NCBI RefSeq assembly: GCF_026340305.1
Contig: NZ_JAPEPI010000002.1
Location: 124,001 to 188,000, forward strand
Direction: 5' to 3'
Origin: Streptomyces sp. NBC_01381
Lineage (GTDB): Bacteria; Actinomycetota; Actinomycetes; Streptomycetales; Streptomycetaceae
DNA: 64,000 nt
A program made the translations under genes and the position numbers. Below, piece after piece: positions 1-7,874 of the stretch. The notes beneath the pieces are model-generated. The model was not told where the DNA came from. It made no database searches and saw only the letters and a program-made list of their open reading frames with translations. The stretch's first letter is position 1; each line of letters opens with the position of its first letter.

Positions 1-140
1 GACGCCCCCTTCGCCTCGACGCCGGCCGGAGCCGCGCCGCCCCCTGTGCTCGCCATCGCCACGCCGCTCGCCGAGCCGCCCATGAGGGCGAGCGAGGCGA
101 TGCCGATGCCGACGGTCCTGCGCGTTGCCGTGATGTTCAT
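1..140 (-). CDS. N-terminus of a secreted protein, cut by the window start
   Basis: Only the first 46 residues are visible. They begin MNITATRR and continue into a hydrophobic stretch (VGIGIASLALMGG), then small residues ending near VAMAS, which is the layout of a Sec signal peptide. The start ATG is preceded by a purine-rich GGGGGAAG ribosome site. The mature part is Ala/Gly/Pro-rich and too short to classify. It diverges from the HTH membrane-protein cluster to its right; a second secreted protein lies inside that cluster, so a cell-surface role is plausible but not shown. Confidence 0.6.
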   Translation of the reverse strand, partial: MNITATRRTVGIGIASLALMGGSASGVAMASTGGGAAPAGVEAKGA

Positions 141-271
141 GTCTTCCCCCGAAGAATTCACGGTGATGTGGAGGGCGGCGCGGGGTGGACCGCGCCGCCC
201 GTTGTGCCCTGATGACGATGCGGGATGGCGGGTGCGGACCGCCAGATCCACCGGTGCGATCAGGCACGCGC

Positions 272-318
272 GGGACGTCCCGGGCGCTGACCTGCGGGTC
301 CCTGGTGCGTGGGACGGC
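272..318 (+). promoter_or_regulatory. Shared upstream motif, copy 1 (GGGACGTCCCGGGC...)
   Basis: The segment starts with the palindrome GGGACGTCCC, then GGGC, a CT-ACCTG-GG-TCC block and ends in GGGACGGC. Nearly the same ordered string recurs before the third long paralogue at 3492-3541. The copy lies about 105-150 bases upstream of the first HTH membrane protein. Such paralogue-specific conservation in non-coding DNA suggests an operator or promoter element; the binding protein is unknown. The rest of the 141-422 leader shows nothing further I can name. Confidence 0.55.
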
Positions 319-422
319 TTGCGCGGGACGGCCGAGACCGGCCGGATTCGGCAGGACGCCGGAACTGCCGCCGGGCGTTCGGGCATCCTCTCCTTCAGGG
401 ACTGAAGGACATGGGGTGGAAC

Positions 423-1196
423 ATGTCTCGATGGAAGGAGCTGCCCGACTCGCTTGACCCGCGGGTGCGGCAGTTCGTCGTAAGGCTGCGCAGGCTCAAG
501 GACCACAGCGGTCTGGGGCTCGCGGCGTTGGCATCCCGGACGGGGTACAGCCGTTCGTCCTGGGACAGGTATCTCAACGGCAGGTCACTGCCTCCCGCGG
601 AGGCGGTCGAGGCGCTCGCGCGGGCCTGCGACACCGAACCGGCGCCGCTCCTCGCGCTGCGTGAAGTGGCCGCGGAGGGCTGGGACGTAGAGGTGGATGT
701 GGACACGGGCGCGGGCGCCCCGGTGGGAGAGACGGCCCCGGCCGTGCGCCGCCCGGTGCCCTGGCTCGCGATCGTGCTGTCGAGCGTGTGCACGGCGCTG
801 GTGATGCTCGCCGTGTTCGCGCTGCTCGCGCCCTGGGAGAAGGAGAGCGACGACAAGGGGGAGGACAGGCCGTTCACGGGTGAAGCCCACCCGGAATTCG
901 GCGAGTTCGAGTACAAGCCGGGCAAGACCTATGAGTGCGAGGTGCGGCGCGACGACAACGGCCTGCTGTACGCGGGCTACAGCCGCACGCGCACGGAACT
1001 GATCGAGCGGTTGTCCACCCGGTGGTCCGTGGTGGAGGCGCAGTGCCTCCTGGAGCACCGCGAGGCATCGCCCGGAGTCGCCGACGGCGCGTTCGGCAAC
1101 AACACCGAGCGCGCGGTGAAGCGGATCCAGGACAAGGCGAACATCGCGGTCGACGGCAAGATCGGCCCCGACACATGGAAGGTGCTGCGCAAGTGA
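423..1196 (+). CDS. Membrane-tethered XRE-like HTH protein with peptidoglycan-binding C-terminus
   Basis: A 257-residue protein. Residues about 14-64 form an HTH of the XRE type with the cluster signature YSRSSWDRYLNGR. A single hydrophobic segment follows at about 113-139, then an acidic spacer. Residues about 206-257 look like a PG_binding_1 repeat (DGAFGNNTERAVKRIQ, VDGKIGPDTW). The topology would place DNA binding inside and wall binding outside, like a one-component membrane regulator. The start at MSRWKELP was chosen because the paralogue at 3755 begins MPRWKALP; an upstream ATG (MGW) is possible. The next gene's GTG overlaps its stop (GTGA), so the two are probably co-translated. The regulatory function is inferred. 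Confidence 0.8.
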   Translation: MSRWKELPDSLDPRVRQFVVRLRRLKDHSGLGLAALASRTGYSRSSWDRYLNGRSLPPAEAVEALARACDTEPAPLLALREVAAEGWDVEVDVDTGAGAPVGETAPAVRRPVPWLAIVLSSVCTALVMLAVFALLAPWEKESDDKGEDRPFTGEAHPEFGEFEYKPGKTYECEVRRDDNGLLYAGYSRTRTELIERLSTRWSVVEAQCLLEHREASPGVADGAFGNNTERAVKRIQDKANIAVDGKIGPDTWKVLRK

Positions 1197-2083
1197 CCAG
1201 GCAGGAACCGCCGTCGGAGTGTGTACGTCTCGCCGAGGCGCTCCGCGAACTGCGGGCGGCCGCGGGGCTGAGCCTGGCCGCGCTCGCGGCGAAGACGCCG
1301 TACAGCAAGTCGTCGTGGGAGCGCTACCTCAACGGCAAGACGCTGCCGCCCCGGCAGGCCGTCGAGGAGCTGTGCGTCCTCGCGGGGGAGCGGCAGGACC
1401 GGCCGCTCGCCCTGTGGGGCCTCGCGGAGTCCGCGTGGAGCGGCCGCGCGGGCGTGGGCGGGGCGGGGTCCACCGGAGCGCGGCGCGAGGAGCCGCGTGA
1501 CGTGGCCGACACGCCCACGCCGGAGGCCGCCGGTGAGCCGGGCCCCGCCGAGCGCGGGCGCTGGCGGTCCACCGGGTTCCTCGCCGGGGCGCTCGGCGGT
1601 CTCGCCGCCGTCGCGGCAGGGGTGCTCCTGGTCGTCTGGGGCTTCGGCGGCGGTGGCACGGACGCGGAGGGCGCGCCGACCACCGCCGACTCGGGCCCCG
1701 CACCCGGCTGTTCGGGCGACTCCTGCACCGGCAAGGACGCGGAGGCCACCCGCTGCTCCGGCGCGGCGAACCCGCCCGGCACGCTGGCCGAGCACCGCTT
1801 CGGCGGCGGCACGGTCGTCAAGGTGCGGCGCTCCGTGGAGTGCGGGGCGGTCTGGGCCCGGATCGACCGGGGGCGGGTGGGTGACCGGGTCGAGATCGTC
1901 GCGCCGGGCATCGGCACCCAGCAGACCGAGGTGCGGGACCGGTTCGACGAGGAGGGTTCGCTGCCGACGCCGATGGCCGCCGCGCGGCGTGACGAGCTGG
2001 CGGATGTGCGGGGCTGCCTGGTGCGGGACGGTGAGCGGCAGTGCTTCGGCGCCGGCGGGAAGACCGGGGAGGCAGGGAAGTAG
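1193..2083 (+). CDS. Membrane-tethered XRE-like HTH protein with DUF2690-like C-terminus
   Basis: A 296-residue paralogue of its neighbour. The N-terminal HTH (about 9-60) keeps the signature YSKSSWERYLNGK. A Pro/Ala-rich linker leads to a membrane segment at about 126-153. The outer domain starts at about residue 173 with CSGDSCTGKDAEATRC and continues with VECGAVWARI, the pattern I associate with the actinobacterial DUF2690 family (paired cysteines, C-x3-WARI). The GTG start overlaps the preceding stop by four bases, which fixes it. DUF2690 has no known function; wall or envelope sensing is an inference from topology and from the PG-binding partner. Confidence 0.8.
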   Translation: MTRQEPPSECVRLAEALRELRAAAGLSLAALAAKTPYSKSSWERYLNGKTLPPRQAVEELCVLAGERQDRPLALWGLAESAWSGRAGVGGAGSTGARREEPRDVADTPTPEAAGEPGPAERGRWRSTGFLAGALGGLAAVAAGVLLVVWGFGGGGTDAEGAPTTADSGPAPGCSGDSCTGKDAEATRCSGAANPPGTLAEHRFGGGTVVKVRRSVECGAVWARIDRGRVGDRVEIVAPGIGTQQTEVRDRFDEEGSLPTPMAAARRDELADVRGCLVRDGERQCFGAGGKTGEAGK

Positions 2084-2120
2084 CCCATCGGGAAACGCCC
2101 GGAAAACCCGGAAAACAAGA

Positions 2121-2158
2121 CGGCGCCCGTCCTCTCCCCCGTGGGAGGACGGGCGCCG
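2121..2158 (+). terminator. Hairpin terminator after the first HTH gene pair
   Basis: A perfect 14-bp stem (CGGCGCCCGTCCTC pairing with GAGGACGGGCGCCG) with a 10-base C-rich loop lies 37 bases after the stop codon. There is no clear T-run, as is usual in Streptomyces. It separates the first gene pair from the next HTH gene. Confidence 0.7.
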
Positions 2159-2364
2159 CCGGTCTGTGGGGGCCGCTTTCAACGAGTTCCAGCGTCATGC
2201 CCGCGCCAATTCCGTTCAAGGGATGCCTTGCCCCTGTGGCACGGAGGTGACCATTCCGCAACGGTGTGCGAAGCCCGCAACAGGTGCCGACCGGGTGCGG
2301 AGGGAACCACTTCGGGCCGTCCGACCGTCATGTGGGCAAACTGGGCACATGCTGGGGGTGAAGC

Positions 2365-2805
2365 ATGAGTGCTGCCTGGCGGCCGCTGCCGGAGGGACTT
2401 CCCCCGGAAGTGCGGCACTTCGTGGAACAGCTGCGGCTGCTCAAGGACCGCACCGGCCTGAGCCTGGTCGCGCTCGGCAAGGAGACCGCGTACAGCAAAT
2501 CCTCCTGGCAGCGCTACCTCAACGCACAGCAGCCACCGCCCCGCCGGGCGGTCACGGCGCTGTGCGAGGTGGCGAAGGAGGACAGCGAACGAGTCTGCGC
2601 ACGCTGGGAGTTGGCGGTGCGCGTGTGGCCGCGGGGCGCGGCGGGGGGCACGGATTCAGCCCCGCGCGTCGTGCTGAGCAAGGAGGGCAAGCGCGCGAAG
2701 CCGCGCAAGCGCCCCGCGTGGACGTGGCGTTCCATCGCCGGTCTCACCGCGTTCCTCATCCTCATGGTGCTGCTGGAAGGCCTGCTGAGGAATCTCATGA
2801 GCTAG
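2365..2805 (+). CDS. Short XRE-like HTH protein with C-terminal membrane anchor
   Basis: A 146-residue member of the same family. It opens MSAAWRPLPEGLPPEVRHF; the HTH (about 11-62) contains YSKSSWQRYLNAQ. A basic stretch (KRAKPRKRP) precedes one hydrophobic segment at about 120-144, and the protein stops almost at once, so it has no outer sensory domain. It may be a DNA-binding anchor lacking its own sensor, or a partner of the longer paralogues. It faces the secreted PG-binding-like gene convergently with about 50 bases between them. The roughly 280-base leader carries the previous gene's hairpin but no recognisable copy of the GGGACGTCCC motif. Confidence 0.75.
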   Translation: MSAAWRPLPEGLPPEVRHFVEQLRLLKDRTGLSLVALGKETAYSKSSWQRYLNAQQPPPRRAVTALCEVAKEDSERVCARWELAVRVWPRGAAGGTDSAPRVVLSKEGKRAKPRKRPAWTWRSIAGLTAFLILMVLLEGLLRNLMS

Positions 2806-2855
2806 GGCCGCCACGGAGTGACGGCCCCAGTCGGGGGTGCAGGTGGAGCCGGGTG

Positions 2856-3401
2856 TCAGCCACGCCAGTTGTACGCGGCCTTCTTCCACTCGCCGTCGAT
2901 CTTCACGTAGTACGTGCTGCCGAGGCGCTTGAACGTGACGTCGTGCTTGTAGCCGCTGTAGGTGACGCGGCCGTTGTAGCCCGGGCCGTCCAGATAGTCG
3001 TCCGCGACGCCGAACGTCTCCTTGCCGGCGATTCCGTCGACGTCCTCCACGTCCTCGCGCTGCTGCCACCACTTGGTGGCCGACTCGGTCTTGCGGCCGA
3101 AGCTGCCGTCGATGTCCCACTTCTTGAACGTGTGCCGGTTGCCGTTGCTGTCCTTCCACTTCGCCCCGTCCGCGTACAGGACGGTCTGCCAGAGCCGCGT
3201 GGCGTTGCTGTTCGCGTGGCTGTGGCGGGACAGGTCGCCCTCGTCGCCCCAGTCGTTGTACGCGGCACCCTTGCCGTCGATGACGTGCGGACCGCTCGCC
3301 TGTGCGAGCGATGCCGTGCCCCCGAGCGCGAGCGCGGCCCCCGCCGTCACGGCGACGGCCGAGCCGAGCAGCCGCTTCGACCTGCCCTTGCTGATGTGCA
3401 T
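2856..3401 (-). CDS. Secreted peptidoglycan-binding-like protein
   Basis: A 181-residue protein with a Sec signal peptide (MHISKGRSKRLL, hydrophobic core, cleavage probably after LAQA around residue 35). The mature part contains WDIDGSFGRKTESATKWWQ and DVDGIAGKETFG, the paired motifs of a PG_binding_1-type domain. A Tyr/Lys-rich tail (YYVKIDGEWKKAAYNW) follows. No catalytic motif was seen, so it may bind wall without cutting it. It lies inside the cluster of HTH membrane proteins, one of which carries a similar domain. That makes a shared wall ligand plausible but unproven. Confidence 0.75.
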   Translation of the reverse strand: MHISKGRSKRLLGSAVAVTAGAALALGGTASLAQASGPHVIDGKGAAYNDWGDEGDLSRHSHANSNATRLWQTVLYADGAKWKDSNGNRHTFKKWDIDGSFGRKTESATKWWQQREDVEDVDGIAGKETFGVADDYLDGPGYNGRVTYSGYKHDVTFKRLGSTYYVKIDGEWKKAAYNWRG

Positions 3402-3754
3402 CTGATCCCCCTAGGTGGTGCGTTGACCCCTCCGATGCTGCCTGCCGCCCGCCGTTCACAAAAGGTTCAACAGGTGCATTCGGGATGCTTTGGGACGTCC
3501 CGGGCTCCTACCTGGGGTTCCGCATTGTGATGCGGGACGGCGGTGGGACACTGGACGCCGGCCCGCGGGGAGTGCGACGGTGCACGCCAGTGGCCCGAAT
3601 GCTCCCGTGCGCCCCCAGTCGGGGAACTGACATCCTGACTTCTGGCATCCCTCTGGGTAGTCCATGACAGGGGTGGCGGGGGTTGCCCCTTGGCAGGGCA
3701 GGGGGCTTCACGCGCGGGGGCAAGTAGGCACGTACGGGGGGAATAGGGGGAGTA
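3402..3754. promoter_or_regulatory. Divergent leader region with shared motif copy 2
   Basis: This 353-base non-coding stretch separates the secreted PG-binding-like gene (leftward) from the third long HTH membrane protein (rightward). At 3492-3541 it holds the second copy of the GGGACGTCCCGGGC ... CTACCTGGGGTTCC ... GGGACGGC string found at 272-318. A run of G-rich sequence (GGGGGGAATAGGGGG) ends just before the rightward start and may hold the ribosome site. No coding potential was seen. Confidence 0.55.
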
Positions 3755-4900
3755 ATGCCTCGTTGGAAGGCGCTACCGGATGAGCTTGATCCGGAGGTCA
3801 GGGAGTTCGCCAATCAGCTGCGCAGGCTCGTCGACCGCAGTGGTCTGAGCATTGCCGCGGTGTCGGACCGCACCGGGTACAGCAAGACGTCGTGGGAGCG
3901 CTATCTGAACGGGCGGCTGCTCGCCCCGAAGGGTGCGATCGTCGCGTTGGCCGAGGTGACGGGCACCAACCCCGTTCACCTCATCACCATGTGGGAGCTC
4001 GCGGAGCGCGCCTGGAGCCGCTCCGAGATGCGCCACGACATGACCATGCAGGCCATCCGGATCTCCCAGGCGCGGGCCGCGCTCGGGGAGCTGGGGCCGA
4101 ACCCGCCCAAGGGCAAGGGCGGCAAGGACGCGGCGCGGGGCGGCTCGGCGGGCGGCGGCACAGGCACCGATGTCGACGCCGGTGGCCGTGGCGGCCGGAG
4201 CATGACGGGGGTCGCGGGCCCGGCGGGCGTCGCACCCACGGTGCCTCCGCAGGCCTCGCCGTCCGGCGCGGGCGTGGGAGCGGGCGCGGGAGCCGGTGCG
4301 TACGGGGCTGCTTCCTCGTACGGCGTCGGGGACGGCGGCCGGGGGCCCGTCGTCGCGCCGCCCGGCAGGCAGGAGCCGCGCCATGGCGGTGGCTCGCCCG
4401 ACGGGCAGCGGCGGCGCAGGAAGCTGACGATGTTCCTCGCGGGGACGGTCGGCGCGCTCGTGGTCATAGCCGCGGTCGTCTTCCTGACGGACTTCGGCAA
4501 GGGTGACAAGGGCGACGAGGGCGCGAAGCCGCCGGCCTCGCCGACCACGAGTGACACGGATCTGCCCGCGGGCGTCGAGTGCAGCGGCAAGAGCTGCACC
4601 GGCAAGGACCCGGAGACGATGGGCTGCGGCGGCGAACTGGCCAGGACGACGACGCGCGCGACGGTCGGCAAGGCGCTGATCGAGGTCCGCTACAGCAAGG
4701 CCTGCGGGGCGGCTTGGGCGCGGATCACGCAGGCGGCGGTGGGGGACAAGGTGACGATTTCCGACGGCTCGGGCGCCAAGCAGGCGGGGACCGTGAACGC
4801 GGACTTCGACGCGTACACGCCGATGACGGCGGTGAAGGACGGGGCGTCGGCGGAGGCGTGCGCGACGCTGAAGTCGGGCGTCACCGGCTGCACGAAGTAG
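3755..4900 (+). CDS. Membrane-tethered XRE-like HTH protein with DUF2690-like C-terminus
   Basis: A 381-residue protein. The HTH at about 14-64 has YSKTSWERYLNGR. A long Gly/Pro/Ala-rich linker (about 115-220, with an alternating GAGVGAGAGAGAYGA part) leads to one membrane segment at about 223-248. From residue 275 the outer domain reads CSGKSCTGKDPETMGC, then LIEVRYSKACGAAWARI, matching the DUF2690 pattern of the gene at 1193. The start MPRWKALP follows a G-rich leader. The linker could span part of the cell wall or simply be disordered. It is the best-preserved family member, and its leader shares the GGGACGTCCC motif with the first gene of the cluster. Confidence 0.82.
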   Translation: MPRWKALPDELDPEVREFANQLRRLVDRSGLSIAAVSDRTGYSKTSWERYLNGRLLAPKGAIVALAEVTGTNPVHLITMWELAERAWSRSEMRHDMTMQAIRISQARAALGELGPNPPKGKGGKDAARGGSAGGGTGTDVDAGGRGGRSMTGVAGPAGVAPTVPPQASPSGAGVGAGAGAGAYGAASSYGVGDGGRGPVVAPPGRQEPRHGGGSPDGQRRRRKLTMFLAGTVGALVVIAAVVFLTDFGKGDKGDEGAKPPASPTTSDTDLPAGVECSGKSCTGKDPETMGCGGELARTTTRATVGKALIEVRYSKACGAAWARITQAAVGDKVTISDGSGAKQAGTVNADFDAYTPMTAVKDGASAEACATLKSGVTGCTK

Positions 4901-4974
4901 GCGGACGCTTGGCTGTACCGGTGCCCGGCGGTGCGGTGTTGTGCCCACCGGTTCCGCCCAGCGGAACGCCTGCC

Positions 4975-5019
4975 GGGCAATCGGTGGGTGGGCGGGAAAA
5001 ATCCGCCGCGGAGCGGCGG
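4975..5019 (-). repeat. Intergenic composite element, copy a
   Basis: Reading on the + strand, GGTGGGTGGGCGGGAAA is followed within a few bases by a 7-bp hairpin (CCGCCGC-GGA-GCGGCGG). The same arrangement in reverse orientation is found at 25124-25164, and its G-rich half alone at 25047-25074. The copies sit only in intergenic DNA. Confidence 0.6.
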
Positions 5020-5095
5020 CTCAATTCCGTACGCATGGATCCCGGGTGCCCGGGAAGGCGCAACGTACCCCCACGGGAGTGCGGTCACACCCCCG

Positions 5096-5222
5096 GGCGG
5101 CCGCCACGCTCCCCCTCCCGAGGTGGCGGCCGCCACCGTGTGCGCCGGGCCACACGGACCCGGCGCACCGCCCCGCCCGAGGCGGTATAGCCTGACTCCG
5201 GATCTCTCTTGATGCCAAGAGA
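5096..5222 (+). promoter_or_regulatory. mdh upstream region: hairpins, -10 box and inverted repeat
   Basis: The 414-base gap before mdh holds, in order, the composite repeat above, an inverted repeat GGCGGCCGCCAC / GTGGCGGCCGCC (5096-5134) and a second stem TGCGCCGGG / CCCGGCGCA (5141-5167). Next come a TATAGC -10-like box at 5186-5191 and an inverted repeat TCTCTTG-ATGC-CAAGAGA at 5205-5222. The last would lie just after the transcription start, a good place for a repressor. The regulator is not known to me. Confidence 0.5.
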
Positions 5223-5314
5223 TCGATCATCGAGAGGCGATCGAGAAGGCGTCGGCAGGGGATCCAGCACAAGGGGCAGGGACCCCCACCGCCAGCTGTC
5301 TTACGGAGATCGCC

Positions 5315-6304
5315 ATGACCCGCACTCCCGTGAATGTCACCGTCACCGGCGCGGCCGGCCAGATCGGCTACGCACTGCTCTTCCGCATCGCCTCGGGCCA
5401 CCTGCTCGGCGCGGACGTGCCGGTCAACCTGCGCCTTCTGGAGATCACGCCGGCGCTGAAGGCCGCCGAGGGCACCGCCATGGAGCTCGACGACTGCGCC
5501 TTCCCGCTGCTGAACTCCATCGAGATCAGCGACGACCCGAACGTCGCCTTCGACGGCGCGAACGTCGCCCTCCTCGTCGGCGCCCGCCCCCGCACCAAGG
5601 GCATGGAGCGCGGCGACCTGCTCGAGGCCAACGGCGGCATCTTCAAGCCGCAGGGCAAGGCCATCAACGACAACGCCGCGGACGACATCAAGGTCCTCGT
5701 CGTCGGCAACCCGGCCAACACCAACGCGCTCATCGCGCAGGCCGCCGCCCCGGACGTACCGGCCGAGCGCTTCACCGCGATGACCCGCCTCGACCACAAC
5801 CGCGCGCTGTCGCAGCTCGCGAAGAAGACCGGCACGTCGGTCTCCGACATCAAGCGCCTGACCATCTGGGGCAACCACTCGGCGACCCAGTACCCGGACA
5901 TCTTCCACGCGGAGATCGCCGGCAAGAACGCCGCCGAGGTCGTGAACGACCAGGCCTGGCTCGCCGACGAGTTCATCCCGACCGTCGCCAAGCGCGGCGC
6001 CGCGATCATCGAGGCCCGTGGCGCGTCCTCGGCCGCCTCGGCCGCCAACGCCGCCATCGACCACGTCCACACGTGGGTGAACGGCACGGCGGACGGCAAC
6101 TGGACCTCCATGGGTATCCCGTCGGACGGTTCGTACGGCGTTCCGGAGGGCCTGATCTCCTCCTTCCCCGTCACCACCAAGGACGGCAAGTACGAGATCG
6201 TCCAGGGCCTGGAGATCAACGAGTTCTCGCGTGCGCGCATCGACGCGTCCGTGCAGGAGCTCACCGAGGAGCGCGAGGCGGTCCGCGGCCTCGGCCTCAT
6301 CTAG
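5315..6304 (+). CDS. mdh: Malate dehydrogenase
   Basis: A 329-residue NAD-dependent malate dehydrogenase interconverting malate and oxaloacetate in the TCA cycle in the cytoplasm. The Rossmann motif GAAGQIGYALL lies near the N-terminus, the substrate-binding/catalytic pair is in MTRLDHNRA (Arg158, Asp160), and the proton-relay histidine in WGNHSATQYP (His188). Length and the insertion typical of the longer, cytosolic-type bacterial enzymes fit. ACGGAGAT lies just before the ATG. The gene is apparently monocistronic: a convergent MFS gene starts 13 bases after its stop. Very little is uncertain here. Confidence 0.97.
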   Translation: MTRTPVNVTVTGAAGQIGYALLFRIASGHLLGADVPVNLRLLEITPALKAAEGTAMELDDCAFPLLNSIEISDDPNVAFDGANVALLVGARPRTKGMERGDLLEANGGIFKPQGKAINDNAADDIKVLVVGNPANTNALIAQAAAPDVPAERFTAMTRLDHNRALSQLAKKTGTSVSDIKRLTIWGNHSATQYPDIFHAEIAGKNAAEVVNDQAWLADEFIPTVAKRGAAIIEARGASSAASAANAAIDHVHTWVNGTADGNWTSMGIPSDGSYGVPEGLISSFPVTTKDGKYEIVQGLEINEFSRARIDASVQELTEEREAVRGLGLI

Positions 6305-6317
6305 TACGTCTGGTACG

Positions 6318-7778
6318 TCATCGCGTCCGGCTCTGCCCGTACGCGCGTTCGTCCACCGCGCCCCCGGCCGCCGCTCGATCGGCAGCCGGGGGTGCGGTGC
6401 GTCCGGTCCGGTACCCGAGGGTGACCAGTGCCGCCGCGGCCACCACCGTGAGCCCCACGACCCGCAGTGCCGCCTCCATCCCGGAGGTGAACCCCGGGTG
6501 CGAGGCGAGGACCGTCCCCGTGACGGCCACCCCGAGCGCCGCCCCGACCTCCCGCGCCGACGTCCCGAGCCCCGAGCCGAGGCCCGCCTGGTGCGGCGGC
6601 AGCGACGAGACGACGCCGAGGGCGAGCGCGGGCATGGAGAGACCCGTGCCCGCCGAGATGACGAGCAGCCAGCAGGCGTACGCCGCGTAGGGCGTGCCCT
6701 CGTGCGCCGTTGACGCGCCGAGCAGGCCGAGCCCGATCAGGAGCAGTCCGCCGCCGACCAGCGGGCGGGGCCGCTTCGACCAGCGTGCCGCGAACCTGGG
6801 GACCAGGATCATGCCGACGGTGAGCGGCACGATGGCCAGGCCCGCACGGGCGGCGCCGTACCCCTTCACGTACTGCAGATACTGCGAGTTGACGTAGAAG
6901 AGCGAGAAGAGGCCGAAGAAGGACGCGGCCGTGCCGAGCGTCGCGGCCCGCAGCCTGCGGGACCCGAAGACCCGCGGGTCGAAGAGCGGCGAGCGGGAGC
7001 GCAGGGCGTGCGCGACAAATGCCCCGATGAGAGCGGCGCCCACTCCATACGCGATGACGATGCGCGCCGACGTCCAGCCGTGCGTCGGGCTCTCGATGAT
7101 GCCGAAGAGCACCGCGACGAGACCGCCGGTCAGGAGCGTGGCGCCGAGGGGGTCGATGGCGGCACCGACCGACTTCTCCGTACGGGGAGTTGTGCGCACC
7201 ACGGCCAGGGCGAGCAGCGCCGCGAGCGGCACCATCACCCAGAACAGGGCGCGCCACGGCAGATACTGGCCGATCAGGCCGCCGACCGCGTTCCCCGCGA
7301 AGCCGCCGAGCCCGGCGGCGAGCGCCCAGGAGGCGACCGCGCGCGGCCGGTGCTCGGGCGATGCGGTGCGCACCAGGATCGACATGGTCGCGGGCATGAT
7401 CAGCGCGGCGCCCGCGCCGGAGACACCGCGTCCGGCGATCAGCGGGACGGGTCCGGTGGCGAGCGCGCTGACCGTGGCGCCCGCGGCGAAGAGGCCGAGC
7501 CCGCAGAGCAGCGCGCCCTTGCGTCCGTAGCGGTCGCCGATGGCGCCCGCGGGGATGAGCAGCCCCGCGAAGACGATGACGTACGCGTCGACCGTCCACA
7601 GCAGTTCGCTCGACGACGGGTGGACGGACGACGAAGTCAGTTGCGGGATAAGGAGGTTGATGGCGGCGACCATGCTCTGCGCGACGAGCACGCAGGCACA
7701 GAGGGTGAGTTCGGCCGAGCGCTTGAGCTGCTTGAGCTGCTTGGGCGGCTCGGTCCGGTTTCGGGCAGGCGAGGGCAA
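6318..7778 (-). CDS. MFS drug/solute exporter, DHA2-like
   Basis: A 486-residue integral membrane protein with about 14 hydrophobic segments. MFS motif A appears as GDRYGRKG after the second segment, and GRGVSGAGAALIMPATMSIL fits the 14-TM DHA2 drug:proton antiporter group. The substrate cannot be read from sequence. It is divergent from a LysR regulator with a 96-base spacer, the usual arrangement of a regulator and its target exporter. The N-terminus carries a short repeat (KQLKQLKR) encoded by TTGAGCTGC duplications. Confidence 0.88.
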   Translation of the reverse strand: MPSPARNRTEPPKQLKQLKRSAELTLCACVLVAQSMVAAINLLIPQLTSSSVHPSSSELLWTVDAYVIVFAGLLIPAGAIGDRYGRKGALLCGLGLFAAGATVSALATGPVPLIAGRGVSGAGAALIMPATMSILVRTASPEHRPRAVASWALAAGLGGFAGNAVGGLIGQYLPWRALFWVMVPLAALLALAVVRTTPRTEKSVGAAIDPLGATLLTGGLVAVLFGIIESPTHGWTSARIVIAYGVGAALIGAFVAHALRSRSPLFDPRVFGSRRLRAATLGTAASFFGLFSLFYVNSQYLQYVKGYGAARAGLAIVPLTVGMILVPRFAARWSKRPRPLVGGGLLLIGLGLLGASTAHEGTPYAAYACWLLVISAGTGLSMPALALGVVSSLPPHQAGLGSGLGTSAREVGAALGVAVTGTVLASHPGFTSGMEAALRVVGLTVVAAAALVTLGYRTGRTAPPAADRAAAGGAVDERAYGQSRTR

Positions 7779-7874
7779 GGCTCCTCCAGGGAGCGTCGTG
7801 GCGTGGTGTGGGATGCCTTGTCACCGTAGGCTCGCCGCCTACCTGATCTCCAGTGCAACCTTTGCAAGGGATAT

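Noticed and set aside
46..405. Open frame on the + strand before the first HTH gene
   Set aside because: It is opposite a signal-peptide gene and then runs through non-coding leader; composition is Arg/Pro-rich as expected of a shadow frame, with no ribosome site.
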